In this document: positions 30,701 to 42,096 of the stretch, one piece after another | Numbering within the stretch: the stretch's first letter is position 1 | Layout: each line of letters begins with the position of its first letter | NCBI GenBank assembly: GCA_947471745.1 | Contig: CANJKZ010000092.1 | Location: 2,046,001 to 2,110,000, forward strand | Reading direction: 5' to 3' | DNA length: 64,000 bases | Source: Closterium sp. Naga37s-1 | Taxonomy: Eukaryota > Streptophyta > Zygnematophyceae > Desmidiales > Closteriaceae | Notes under the pieces: generated by a model | Database searches by the model: none | What the model saw: the letters and a program-made list of their open reading frames with translations, nothing else | Told to the model about the DNA's origin: nothing | Position numbers and translations under genes: made by a program

Positions 30701-33700
30701 TCCCTCCCCCCGCCACCGCTCTTCCTTGTACCAGGTCCCCCCCCGGTAGACCCCCTCCCCCCTCAGGGTCCTGCCCCTTCAGGTGTGTCCCAGGTAGACG
30801 CAGTCGAGCCTGTCGAGGTTACTGGTGACTCTGGTGCTGCTGAGGGTGCTGAGCCTGGGGGTGCTGACTCTGGGGGTGCTGAGCGTGTGGGTGCTACGCC
30901 TGGGGGTGCTGAGCCTGGGGGTGCTACTACTGGGGGTGCTGAGCCTGGGGGTGCTGAGCCTGGGGGTGCTACTACTGGGGGTGCTGAGCCTGGGGGTGCT
31001 GAGCCTGGGGGTGCTACGCCTGGAGGTGCTGAGCTTGGGGGTGCGGAGCCTGAGGGAGCTGGGCCTGCTCGTGTGGCGTCAGGCGGTGCTGAGCCTGGAG
31101 GTTCTCCGGGTGCTTCGTCTCGGCGGGAGCCACTCTCTCCACAGGAGCTGCGCGAGTGGTTTGCCCGGCGCTGGAGGCGTGCTGCTGGAGCTGGAGGTTC
31201 GTCGGCTGCTGAGGGTGCTGGTGCCGCGGGTCCCGGAGGTGCTCGTACTGGGAGTACTGGAGCTGCTGGGCCTGCGGGTACGACTGGAGCTGGAGCTGCT
31301 GAGGGTGTTGGCGCTGAGGCTACTGCTGTCGGTCCTGGAGGCGGTCCTGCTGGGGGTGCTACTGGTGCTGCTGGAGGTACTGGAGCTGGAGGTGCTGCTG
31401 GCGCTGGTGCTGCCGCTGGGGGTACTGGTGCTGTCCCTGCTGTGTCTGGAGTCGCCGCGCGGCCTAGGCCGTACTTCGTTCCGCTCCTTCAGCAGGTTCT
31501 TGGTCTCCCGCCTTCTACTGGTCCTCCTCCTCCCTTAGAGTGTCCACAGCCTGTCCCGTCACAGTTACAGTTACAGCCGGCCTCCCCACTGCCCGCTCCT
31601 TCTCCCTACACTGGTCCTACTGGAGGTCTTGCTGAGCGTCGTGAGCCTGCGTCTCGCCCTGCGTCGCCTGTCCGTGCTGCTCGCACTAGTGGTCGTGGTT
31701 CGCGTCAGCGTCCTCCTCCTATCCCTGGCACGCACCGGATGTCTCTGCGTTCGTCCACTGCTCCTCTGCGTGCCCCTTTGCCTTCTCCTCCTGAGTCCTC
31801 TCTTCCTGCTCTTCCTGACCCGGAGTCGGACTCTCTTCGTGCTGCCAGTCCTACTGTCACGCGTCTCCTTGCTACTGTTGTCACTGACCCTTCCTTTGAG
31901 TCCACTGCTGCGTCTGCCCTAGTTACTGAGCTCGTCGACTTTGCTGCTCGCTGTCGTCTAGACTACGCTGCTAGTCTTGTTGCTGAGTCTGAGTCTGTCT
32001 GTCCTCCGTCCGTCGGGGGTGAGTGTGCCCTTGGCACGGACGTCCTTGAGGACAGGCAGGAGGAGTTCCAGTGTTTGGCTGCTGCTTCACCTCATCTCGT
32101 GTCCGTACTGCTTACCCCTGAGGGAGACCCGGATGCACTTGACATCCCGACTCCGCGCTCTTACGCGGAGGCGATAGAGGGTCCCTACTCCTCTCAGTGG
32201 CAGGCAGCTATGGACGCAGAGATGGCTTCCTGGAAGTCCACAGGCACCTACGTTGACGCTGTTCCCCCTCCTGGGGCGAACATCGTCAGTGGCATGTGGA
32301 TTTTCAGGGTGAAGCGACCGCCGGGTTCTCCGCCTGTCTTCAAGGCGCGTTACGTGGCTCGTGGCTTCAGTCAGCGGCAGGGAGTTGACTACTTTCAGAC
32401 CTTCTCTCCCACCCCGAAGATGACCACTCTTCGGGTACTGCTGCACATAGCTGCTCACCGCGACTACGAGCTGCACTCTCTTGACTTCAGCACTGCTTTC
32501 TTGCAGGGCAGCCTGCACGAGGAGATCTGGCTGCGTCGCCCACCTGGCTTCACTGGGTCTTTTCCTCCTGGCACCCAGTGGAGCCTCCGGCGGCCAGTCT
32601 ACGGTCTCCGCCAGGCACCGCGTGAGTGGCACGACACACTGAGGACTACACTTGCGGCTCTTGGGTTTGCTCCCTCTACTGCCGACCCGTCGCTGTTTCT
32701 GCGCACCGACACTTCTTTGTCGCCGTTCTACATCCTCGTGTACGTCGACGACTTGGTCTTTGCCACAGCTGACACTGCTGGACTCGCCCACGTGAAGTCC
32801 GAGCTGCAGAAGAGACACACGTGCACAGACCTGGGTGAACTGCACAGCTACTTTGGCTTGCAGATCACCCGGGACAGAGCACGCCGCACCATTACCCTGA
32901 CTCAGTCACACATGGTGCAGCAGGTCCTTCAGCGCTTTGGCTTCACGTACTCCTCGCCTCAGGCCACTCCTCTGCCTACTCGCCACTCGCTCTCAGCTCT
33001 GCCTTCGGATGAGTCCGTAGAGTCGAGTGGCCCGTACCCAGAGCTTGTTGGCTGCCTCATGTACCTGATGACCTGCACATGACCTGACCTCGCATACCCT
33101 CTTAGCATTCTCGCACGCTATGTTGCTCCTGGGAGACACAGACCGGAGCACATGGCTGCAGCGAAGAGGGTGTTGCGTTACTTGTGCAGTACGTCGGGCA
33201 TGGGGCTTGTGCTTGGAGGGCAGAGTCCAGTGGTCCTCACTGGGCACGCAGACGCTTCTTGGGCTGACGACCAGGCTACGCAGCGGTCGTCACAGGGTTA
33301 CACCTTCAGCCTTGGTTCCGGCTCTGTTTCGTGGCGGGCTACCCGCTCGTCTTCTGTTCTCGGCTCCAGTTGTGAGGCTGAGATCTACGCCGGGGCCATG
33401 GCTGCACAGGAGCTTCGCTGGCTCACCTACCTGCTGACTGACCTCGTAGAGCCGCCTCGTTCTCCTCCAGTGCTGTACGTAGACAACAAGGCCATGCTGG
33501 CCTTGTGTCGAGAGCAGAGACTGGAGCACAGAACGAAGCACATTGCTCTCCGCTACTTCCTTGCTCGTGAGCTACAGCAGCGTGGTCAGCTGCGGCTTGC
33601 GTACGTGGCCTCTCAGGCCAACACTGCTGATATCTTCACCAAGGCACTTGCGCCTTGTGATCATCAGCGCTTCTGTACTCAGCTGGGTCTTGTGCCTACC

Positions 33701-33724
33701 TTGCCTCACTTGCTCACCCCTTGA
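27798..33724 (+). pseudogene. Copia gag-pol of C2 with one frameshift and one stop
   Basis: Collinear with C1. Gag starts at 27798 (MASPSVLAFDAEGRAIDF). A one-base deletion at about 29073 (GCTGTTTTGACC versus GCTGTCTTTGACC in C1) shifts the frame just after the zinc knuckle; the correct frame resumes through protease, integrase (MDVWGP, HSDRGGEF, GIAERRIG), hinge and RT (YVDD). A CGA-to-TGA change at 33080-33082 (MTCT then stop; RPDLAYPL in C1) ends RT, and RNase H continues to 33724. Only two lesions, matching the low LTR divergence. The integrase motif RGGEF is the family consensus. Confidence 0.95.
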
Positions 33725-33931
33725 CCTTGTTTGTACTGTTGCATATATATATACACCTGCTCTTGCTTGTCTAGCCTTATATATATATGTAATCCTGCAT
33801 GTGAACTGGCCTTGTGGCCTTGAACTTGTGCTCGGAATGTGTGGTGACTTTGTGATCCACCCTGAGCTTGCTTTGCTTTGCTTGACTGGTCTTGTGACCC
33901 CTTGTTCTCCCCCACTTTGCCTATGGGGGTG
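33725..33931 (+). other. 3' UTR and polypurine tract of C2
   Basis: Nearly identical to the 3' UTR of C1, with TATATA blocks and GCCTATGGGGGTG ending at 33931. Confidence 0.8.
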
Positions 33932-34056
33932 TGTCAGATTTATATGACATAGCTGCTGTAGGCTATAGTGGGGTAGCACATATGGGGTACAGTTTCCTAG
34001 GGTTTGCTTTTTGTACCCAACTTTCACTTAGTCATTTCATTCCTCGTTTCTTATCA
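33932..34056 (+). repeat. 3' LTR of C2
   Basis: 125 bp, followed by the target duplication ATCTC (34057-34061). Confidence 0.95.
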
Positions 34057-34209
34057 ATCTCATTGTAAATATTTAAGTAATAATATAAAGTAATTGTCGT
34101 AGCTGTATCACATTCCTGTGTATTTATCGAAAGAAAACGTCGCTGTGATTGATGTGATTATATGCATGAATTCGATTTTTTTATTCTTTGATCGTAGATG
34201 ATGTGAACT
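34057..34209. other. AT-rich spacer between C2 and gypsy element II
   Basis: 153 bp of AT-rich DNA ending in the GAACT target duplication of the gypsy element. No gene seen. Confidence 0.5.
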
Positions 34210-34551
34210 CGTTACGAGTGCAATTGAGTGAGTGAGCGAGAAGTGCACTATCGAAGCAAGAGTACAATGAGCGAAGGCATGAGCGAAGAATATATAGCGA
34301 AACTACATTGGTAACGGTAATGTGTGAAAATGGGGTGCGCGTCGGGCCTGGTGCCGAGGTTGGGAATTGTCGAGGCGAAGGTCCGGAGCGCGAGTTACCG
34401 ACCGAACCGTGAGGTTTGGTCGCGGCGTGAACAGTGGCGGGAACAGTAGTCGAGGCGAGTGGTAGCGGTTTACTGTTGGGTGCTGTTGGCGGGAACAGTG
34501 GTGTACGCGCTGAGCAGGGACGCGAAGTAAGGAAAAGGAATTTTCCTTACA
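34210..34551 (-). repeat. 3' LTR of gypsy element II
   Basis: 342 bp. The plus strand starts CGTTACGAG, with the terminal T of TG changed to C, and ends CCTTACA. A polypurine tract (AGGGGGGGGGGTAG on minus, 34552-34566) adjoins it. Confidence 0.93.
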
Positions 34552-34578
34552 CTACCCCCCCCCCTAAGGAGGCTCTCC

Positions 34579-37500
34579 TTACGAAAGTGCGTGTACATCT
34601 CGGAAATTTCGGCTGCGTAGATACTCGGTGAGGACGGGGTGGTTTTCAATTCTGTCCAGGGGAACCGAGTTGTCTTCAGTGGGCGTGCGGTCTTTCCAGC
34701 GGATCAGAAATTCGATCCTGCGAGCTCCCCGTGGGTCACGAACTCGGTGGCTTAAAATCTTTTCGGGCGTGATGATTGGCTCCGTTGGCGGTCGTGTCAT
34801 GCTGGCGGGGCGGTTGCGAGGCAGTTGGCAGGTGGATGCTACGTATGGGCGAAGCAGGCTGACGTGGAAGGACGGGCTGACGTACCAGTCAGCAGGGAGG
34901 AGGAGGTGGACGGTGACGGGTGTGATCATGTGGCTAATGCGAAATGGCCCGCAATATCGGGGGCGGAGTTTCGGGGTGATGGGCAGGCGGAGGTTTTGGG
35001 TGTCGAGTAAAACTAGGTCGTCGGGCTGGCAAGTGACAGGCCTGCGGTGACGGCCGGCGTTGCGTTTAGCGATGACGTTGGCCTTTTTAATTGTGTCGGC
35101 TGCCCGGGTCCGTGCTGCCTGTAAGTTTTCGGCGAACTGTTGCGCGCGTGGTACTGGATTTTTGGGATTCGGGGGTCATTGGTACTGTGGGGTCTTGTCC
35201 GTAGTTCAGGTAAAACGGTGACTGTTGGTTCGTGGCGGATGGCGAGTTGTTGTACGCGAACTCGATGAGTGGCAGTTGTTGTTCCTAGGTGGTCGGGTCG
35301 TCGCGCGTGGCTCGAATAGGTTGCTCCATGGTCTGGTTTGTCCTTTCTTTCTGTCCGTCAGTCTCGGGGTGGTACGAAGAACTAAACTGTAGTCGTGTGC
35401 CGAACTGCTGCCACAGGTTCCGCCAGAAGTTGCTAGTGAATTTCGTGTCGTGGTCGCTGATGATTGCTGCTGGTATCCCGTATAATGGAACGACGGTGGA
35501 GATGAAGAGGAGGGTTGTTTCTTCGGCTGTGATTGATTTCTTGCAGGCTGGAAAATGTGTCATCTTCGTCAGCCGATCGACAACGACCAGGATCGCGTCG
35601 TTCCCACTTGCTCCACCCGGTAACCCCGTGACAAAGTCCATCATCACCTGCTGCCAAGCACGCTCTGGGGTTGGTATCGGCTGCAATTGTCCTGCCGGTC
35701 GCTTTCGTGATGATTTCGTGAGTTGGCAGGTGGGACACGATGCCACGTGTCGTTGCACGTCGGTCAGCATCTCGGGCTAGTAGTAATACTGTTGCAGCTC
35801 CTGCCGTGTTTTTTCTACTCCGAAATGTCCTGAGGTAACTCCGTCATGTGCTTCCTATAGTAACAGCTCTCTTAGTAAAGTGTAGCCCGGTACCCAGATG
35901 CGGTAAGTGCCGGCTTTTACGTAATAATCCCCCTTTGCTGCTGCGAACTGCTCCGAATTTCCACCTGTGAAGAATGGGTCCGTCTGATATCCGTGGGTAA
36001 ATGGTCCTGTTAGTAGCGGGCTGGTCTGGGCAGGTAGTATGGTGTGGATTTGGGCAGTGGGGCGGGTCAGTGCGTCGGCGATGTTCGATGCCCCCTTTTT
36101 GTAAGTGACCGTGTAGTGAAATTTTGACTCGAGGAAATCGAGCCAGCGAATCTGTCGTGGGTTGAGGTGGGGCTGTGCGAGGAGGTACTGTAGTGATTTA
36201 TGACCTGTCTGTACTGTCACGTCTGCGCCGGTCAAGTAGCAGCTCCATACTTTGAATGCGTGCACGATCGCGAGCATTTCGCGGTCGTGTATCGGGTAAT
36301 TTTTCTCGGGCGGATTCAGTTTTCGTGACTCGTATGCGATAGGCTGTAGGCCGTTGCCGAAATCCTGTAGCAGTACGGCTCCGATGGCGATGTCGCTTGC
36401 GTCTGTAACCACTTCTAATGGGCGGTGTGGGTCGGCGATGCGGAGTACGGGCGGTGAACAGATAACATTTTTCAGGGCCGAGAAGGCAGCATGCTCTTTC
36501 TCCCCTCACGTAAAAGCGACCCCCTTCCGCAGCAGATCCGTCAGTGGGGCTGTTAACCTTGCCATGTCGGGGACGAACCGACGCACGTAATTAACGAACC
36601 CTAAAAAACTCTGCAGCTCCGTGATATATGTCGGGGGGTGCCACGCTTGTACCGTGTCCAGCTTCTTTGGGTCGATCTCAACCCCAGCCTCCGAAATGAC
36701 GTGCCCCAGAAACTCTAGCCTGTCTTGAAAAAACTCGCACTTGGAACCCTTGGTCAGTAGCCTGTGCTCGTCTAAATTTTTAAAATCTGCTTTTAGGTCT
36801 GCTAAGTGCTACTGCTTGTCGCGACTGTAGACGAGGATGTCGTCGAGGTAAACTATCACACATTTATCTAAGAGTGGCCTAAACGCCTCGTTCATGGTCA
36901 TATGAAACGTCGCCGGTGCGTTGGTCAGCCCAAACGGCATCACAGTGTACTCGAAGGACCCGTACCTAGTTCTAAACGTTGTTTTGGCGCAGTCCGATGG
37001 TTCGACCCTGATCTAGTGGTAACCTCCCCGTAAGTCGATTTTCGAAACGTGTTGTTCGCAGTTGATCTATCAGTTCGTCGGCGCGAGGAATGGGGTATCG
37101 CGACTTGACTGTAACCCTGTTCAGTGCCCTGTAATCGATGCACATGCGAAACCCTCCGTCCTTTTTCGGTGTGAGCAGTATCGGTGCGGCGAACGGTGAC
37201 GAGCTCGGTCGGATGAATTTCTTCTCTAACAGATAATCTAGCTGCTTCCTTAGTTCGTCAAGCTCGGGCTGTGTCAATCTGAACTGTCGCTGTACGGTTG
37301 GTTGTGCCCCGAGTTCTAACTCTATTCGGTGATCGTGTGCTCGCTGAGGTGGCAGTCCCTCCGGAAAGTCATCGGGGAAAATCCCCGGGTACCTTTTCAA
37401 CAGTTCCTGTAGTTCGGGCGGTACCGCTGCCAGCAGTTTCTGAAAATCGCTCGGGTGCTCTGCTTCTCCTACCACTGCGATATCCACCGCGTACACGTCA

Positions 37501-37940
37501 GCTCCAGGGGCGACAACCCGTTTCATCGTGATGGCGTTGACATGGACCGTTGAAGACTCGGGCGACTACCAGCGAGGTAGTTCAACCCAGTTACCGCTAC
37601 TTCGCACAGTGCAGCTACCCGTCGTCCAGCCGATTCGCGGGTTATACCGTCGCAGCCAATCACGTCCCAGTAAATTGTCGTGCCGATCCAATGTCGTAGC
37701 GAGCATTTCCTGTGTAAACCCGAAGTTTCCCCCGCAGCGGACTTTTACTCTCTCCACCTTCTCCCGTATGGCCAGTGGCGTTCCGTCAACTAAGCGTGCG
37801 TCTATCTCAGGTAAACACCGACTAAGTGCCAGTTGCAGCTTCCGTGCGGTCGCGGTATTAACTAAGCTGTGACTTGCCCCTCCATCTATAAAAATCTTCA
37901 CTGTTACTCCCTGTATTTTCCGTGGATCGGTACTGGGCAA
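34579..37940 (-). pseudogene. Ty3/gypsy pol of element II: protease, RT, RNase H, integrase, chromodomain
   Basis: Protease 37940-37566 (FIDGGASHSLV, LLGRDWL). RT from 37526 ([37 protein letters not shown]), with a frameshift at about 37045 and a TAG near 37015, then [12 protein letters not shown] at about 36840. RNase H 36412-35855 (VTDASDIAIGAVL, YESRKLNPPEKNYP, DALTRP). Integrase 35770-35285 (CPTCQ, MDFVTGLPGG, ISDHDTKF, GQKERTNQ), so the D, D, E residues remain. The C-terminal piece 34929-34579 has a chromodomain-like stretch (VRDPRGARRIEFLIRWKD, then W-less LDRIENHPVLTEYL), the mark of chromoviruses. Multiple stops and frameshifts, for example TAA at 36507-36509. Confidence 0.9.
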
Positions 37941-39234
37941 TCCGTCGCTGTACCCTCCTTAATCATCCGAGCCCGATCGATGGCGTGAATCAGTACTGTG
38001 ACTCGGTGAGGGTCGGTGAGGTTGGGCGAGTAGGCAGTCTCGACAGTAGTTGGCCCATTTTCTAATGACTGCTGGCGTTTCCCTGCCTCTGAGACTCCCT
38101 CCCCTGCTCTGCTCCGCGGCGCCTTAGCTCCTCTGGGCATTCCCTTTATCGATGGCCCGGCCTGTTGCAAGCAAAGCAGCGCCCCTTAAACGGTGCGGCA
38201 GCTGCATTCGTCGCAACGGCGTGTACGGTGGAGTGCTCGATCGGTCCCCGAGGGCGACGTCCGTAGTAGGACCCCGGTCTCGGTCGGCGCAAAATGTCGA
38301 TTTTCTCGGCGAGCGTGAGGATCTCGTTAAAATTCGAGAGCCCGCGTAGCATGATTTCGTGCGAGATGTCCGGCTTCAGTCCTCCGACGTAACGGTCCAC
38401 CTGCTCCGCTTCGTGCATATAGCCGACTTGCTCGCATAATGCGAGAAAACCGCTCGTGTAGTCTTGAACTGATCCGAGCTGCCGCCAAGTACGCAGTCTC
38501 TGACGCGCCGAAATAGAAGTCGTGATCGGCTCGAAGCGCGCCCGAAGCCCTGCGCACCACGCATCCCACGTGCTGTACTGGGCGGTTTCGCAAAATGAAC
38601 TCCAGGTGACGGCTGGGCCCGTGGGCTCTTCCTCTTGCGACGGTGGCTCGTAGGCGCGTGGCGACGTCACTATGACTCGCCACCAATCCATGGCGGGGCC
38701 CCTCAGCAGGGAAACAGCGTAGCGAATCTTTGCTGCGTCCGACTCGATCTAATTCGCGTCGAAGAAAATGTTCATCGTGAAGACCCACGATTGAACCGTC
38801 GGACCTCCACGTTGGCTCGGATCGAAACAGGGCGGGCGCTCCGGCTTGAGTGGCATTGGTGCCATGATGTCGTGGCTGCCACTTGTTGCTGCAAACTCCA
38901 CGTGCCGACGATCTTCGCGAGGCTCACGCGGTCTTGGTGCGGCCCTATTTCTCTCCATGCCAGGCATCGATTGAGCGGCGCCATCACTGGCTGCGCCTGA
39001 GCGCTGTCCCACGCTGTCGTGTTGCGTCGGTGTGCCTGATGAGATGACGATCGGTTCTTCTGATTGCGCAGGTGCATTTGCGAGTGCATGTGCTGGAGCA
39101 TTCACCGTTGATTGCTGGCGAGCGGAGTCGCGTTCCGCCATAAGCGCCGCAATTTCGAGCGTCGAATCTTCGAGTTGGTGCACGAGACGATCGAGTTGCT
39201 CCTGCGTCAGTGTCGCGATGTTGAATTCAGCCAT
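37941..39234 (-). pseudogene. Ty3/gypsy gag of element II with stops, one in the zinc knuckle
   Basis: Start at the ATG at 39232-39234 (MAEFNIATLTQEQLDRLVHQLED, a short coiled coil). The frame has a TAG at 38749-38751 and resumes MDWWRVIV, RLRTWRQLGSVQDYTSGFLALCEQV and VDRYVGGLKPDISHEI, the gag core. It ends in CFACNRPGHR-stop-REC: a CX2CX4HX4C knuckle with a TAA replacing one residue between His and the last Cys (38146-38148). A further minus frame (38170-37904) leads towards protease. The same knuckle type is not seen intact in gypsy element I. Confidence 0.88.
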
Positions 39235-39406
39235 GGCGGGGGTGTCGGGCAAGCTCAGCGAGAGCCTCTGTCGTGGCCGTGCGTAATTACGAGAGAGCAC
39301 TACGAGCGGCGGTACTTGTTTCGCTGAGAGATGTCTACCCCCCCCAAAAATTGAGATACTGTAGTGGGGAAGCGAAGGTGTGGGTGTGGCCCGAGAAGAG
39401 ATCGTA

Positions 39407-39422
39407 GGCTCTGAATACCAAG
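39407..39422 (-). other. Primer binding site of gypsy element II
   Basis: Minus strand CTTGGTATTCAGAGCC directly after the 5' LTR; initiator-Met-like with an inserted T. Between it and gag (39235-39406) is a 172-bp leader without visible features. Confidence 0.65.
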
Positions 39423-39764
39423 TGTTACGAGTGCAATTGAGTGAGCGAGCAAGAAGTGCACTATCGAAGCAAGAGTACAATGAACAAAGGCATGAGCGAA
39501 GAATATATAGCGAAACTACAGTGGTAACGGTAATGCGTGAAAATGGGGTGCGCGACGGGCCTGGCGACGAGGTTGGGAATTGTCGAGGCGAAGGTCCGGA
39601 GCGCGACTTACCGACCGAACCGTGAGGTTTGGTCGCGGCGTGAACAGTGGCGGGAACAGTAGTCGAGGCGAGTGGTAACGGTTTACTGTTGGGTGCTGTT
39701 GGCGGGAACAGTGGTGTACGCGCTGAGCAGGGACGCGAAGTAAGGAAAAGGAATTTTCCTTACA
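39423..39764 (-). repeat. 5' LTR of gypsy element II
   Basis: 342 bp, TGTTACGAG...CCTTACA on plus, followed by GAACT (39765-39769). It contains AATATATAGCG, a possible TATA region. Confidence 0.93.
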
Positions 39765-39769
39765 GAACT

Positions 39770-40045
39770 ATATATGATTGAATCAATCATATTACAGTAA
39801 CTATATATGTTACAGTATTGGTAACAGGTTGGAATTTGTTGGACGTGTTGACTTTGTACATTAGCCCTACAACCACCTCGGGGTAACCTACTGGAGGGTT
39901 ACCTCGGGACAAAATTAGGGTTAGTTCAAGGTTACCTAGCCCCCCTACTTTTTTGAGAAGTCCGGTGTGCCGTGCGCGTAGCTGCACGCGCGCCGCAGCG
40001 TGCCGCGCGCTTCTCGTGCGCGCCAGTGCGCGCAGCGGCCATCCA
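39770..40045. other. Upstream region of the twin-CX9C gene
   Basis: AT-rich left part (TATATATG repeats, 39770-39815), then GC-rich close to the start codon. It probably contains the promoter and 5' UTR of the gene at 40046, but no defined element is recognised. Confidence 0.4.
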
Positions 40046-41278
40046 ATGGCGGACGCGAGCCAATCCACTGCGGGCAGCGCTGGTCCGGACAGAGCGGAAG
40101 CGGGGGGGTCGCAAGGCGCCGGGGATGCTATCGCTGATCAGTCGTCCGCGGCAGGTGCTGCGTGGGACGCTGCAGCGGTGCGGGCGGACGCGTCGGGGGC
40201 AGCGGCGCCCAGAGAGTCGTGCATCAAACACATCGATGCCATCTGGTTCTGCTACTGTGAGCGCCCTGCTGCTACTGTGAGCGCCCTGCTGCTGCGGCAT
40301 GGGTGTGAAGAGCATGCTGTGCGGGCATGCGTCACATGAGTGCAAGCATGTGCTGCTCCGCTCTTGAGTTGCTCTGCTGTACGTTGCGCTTGTCTCAGTC
40401 CATGCCACGACACCACTGCACCCGTGCCGTGATTGCTGCTTGTGATATTTGCTCTCTCTCACCCATGCTTTGCCCCGCTCCGCCTCCTTTTCCCCGCTCC
40501 GCCTCCTTTTCCCCATGGGCGTGGCACGGAGCAGCGCCGGTGTACCAGACAACGCAGTACTACCGCGAGGGCACGTTTGACTCGTGCCTCGGCAAGTGGG
40601 GCCACCTGTGGGACTGCATGCTGCTGCGCACCGCCGCTGCCCCCTCCGTGCTGGTCAGTGCTGCCCCTCTGCACTACCGCCACCCGCCTGGTCTCGCCAC
40701 GCCCATGCGCCCATGCTCCCATACGCCCATGCGCCCATCACTGCCACCTGCCAGCTCATCACTGCTCTCAAACGTTGCCTCCGTTTCCCGTGCTGCTGCG
40801 TGCCTGCACTGTCACGTGCGTGCATAGATCTGCGAGGCCTGCCTCATGGGGAGAGGGAGGCGTTGAGAGAGCAAGTGATGCACTGGCCAGTCGCCCAATC
40901 CACTTACGAGCACCCTGCTTCAGCGTGCCAAGTGCATGTGTATCCACTTGTTGACCATGTGTGCTCTGAAGCTTCCGTGCTACTCCCCTCTTGACCTCCA
41001 TGCACCGCTGGGCTTCCCCTTGGATGATGCTGTTGCATGCGCACAACCCATGGCACCATTGCACGTGCCCAACTCCTCCTCCCTGCTGCCTGCTTCCCTG
41101 CTTGTCCTCTTCCCCCACACGCCAATCGCCCAATGCTCCACGGGTCTCACCTGTCTGCCAGGCGCGGCGCAAGGAGAGGCGCGATCAGCAGGGCCCTCCG
41201 CCGGCGCACATCTGGCAGATGCGCTCGTCAGAGGAAGCAAGGAAGTTCTGGGAGCAGGAGTTTGGATGCAAGTCCTAG
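40046..41278 (+). CDS. Twin-CX9C protein, DUF3128/C22orf39 (PANTS)-like; three exons
   Basis: Exons 40046-40256, 40535-40653 and 41162-41278; introns 278 bp (GTGAGC...GCAG, phase 1) and 508 bp (GTCAGT...CCAG, phase 0). The product is 148 aa: a low-complexity Ala/Gly/Ser N-terminus (1-55), then CIKHIDAIWFC (C59-C69) and CLGKWGHLWDC (C88-C98), two CX9C motifs around QTTQYYREG, then a basic linker and the C-terminal motif HIWQMRSSEEARKFWEQEF. This fits small eukaryotic DUF3128 proteins, recalled to share the QYY-G and H-W-R/EEA-W signatures. Twin CX9C proteins typically fold in the mitochondrial intermembrane space; localisation here is inferred. All three exons join in frame only with these sites. 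This is a host gene among transposons, with no lesions. Confidence 0.85.
40251..40290 (+). repeat. 20-bp tandem duplication of the exon 1 splice donor
   Basis: GCTACTGTGAGCGCCCTGCT occurs twice, at 40251 and 40271, giving two identical donors (GT at 40257 and 40277). Only the first keeps the frame into exon 2 at 40535. Confidence 0.85.
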
Positions 41279-42096
41279 GTTATTCAGGGCTTTTAGGTGT
41301 GATGAGGCAATTTTCTGTTTCCTAGAGGCCATTTTATATACCGTACATTGAAATATTGGCTCACATAGAGACTTCTGTTCCCAGAGGGTTTTCACTTGGT
41401 GTTTCCTAGAAACCTCTGTTCCCAGAGAGGTTTTACTTAGTGTTTCCTAGAAACCTCTGTTCCCAGAGAGTTTTTACTTAGTGTTTCCTAGAAACCCAAG
41501 TGTTATCTGTTTCCTACCGTAGATCGCATTGCACCGAGGCGGCTGAGGAGGCGCCTAGAGGCCATTTTACAAAACATCTCTCGCCTGCCCTATGGATGCT
41601 AGCTGAGGCGCCTCAGCAATACTGTCACGCCTGTACCTGGCACAACTTTAGGATAGATAGCAGCTCGCCTTGCCCCATGCCAAGAGAGTGAGCGGATCAC
41701 CCGGGACGACGGCCAAACTTGCCCACCTAATGTAGGCTGACCATCCAGGGACTGAAATACAGGTACCGCCGCAGCCTTGGGGATCCAAGCAAACGACACC
41801 AGATTGGCAGAAAACCCTCTGGGGACAGAGGTTGCAACGGGAAGTCATTCGACACCAATTTAGCCACATTGAGCAACACATTGCACATCTACACATTCTA
41901 CTAGCAAATATCGCACCTAACACATGGAAGCCATGCCTGAGAGTAGAAACAAAGAAGCAGCGCGCCTAACGAGCATCTACAACGAGGCCATCTCCTCCTC
42001 CTACGAGCTAATAGCTTGGGCGGCGCAGACCCGAATCACTCTGGGAGAGTCGAGTGCATCATGAGAGCGTAGCGCCTAGCACGTGGGGCGGCGCAG
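41279..42096. other. Intergenic region between the two host genes
   Basis: Probably contains the 3' UTRs of both convergent genes. It includes a three-copy tandem repeat (41373-41495). No ORF with recognisable content; 41500-41900 shows nothing identifiable. Confidence 0.5.
41373..41495. repeat. Three-copy tandem repeat, about 41 bp
   Basis: Units contain CTCTGTTCCCAGAGAG and GTGTTTCCTAGAAAC; copies start at about 41373, 41414 and 41455. CTCTG...CAGAG forms a small inverted repeat in each unit. Confidence 0.85.

Larger units (their letters stand above)
26533..34056 (+). mobile_element. Copia element C2, full length, 7.52 kb, gag-pol broken
   Basis: LTRs of 125 bp (26533-26657 and 33932-34056) with two differences, flanked by ATCTC (26528-26532 and 34057-34061). 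Same family and orientation as C1, 180 bp away. Primer site TGGTATCGAGCAGG at 26658. Confidence 0.96.
34210..39764 (-). mobile_element. Ty3/gypsy chromovirus-like element II, full length, 5.56 kb, inactivated
   Basis: Two LTRs of exactly 342 bp (34210-34551 and 39423-39764), about 12 differences by eye, flanked by GAACT (34205-34209 and 39765-39769). On minus: primer site, gag, protease, RT, RNase H, integrase, a chromodomain-like C-terminus and a G-rich polypurine tract. The gag-PR-RT-RH-INT order defines Ty3/gypsy. Several stops and frameshifts. Confidence 0.95.

Noticed and set aside
40600..41240. Other plus- and minus-strand ORFs within the second intron of the twin-CX9C gene
   Set aside because: They overlap the intron, have no recognisable motif and are explained by base composition.
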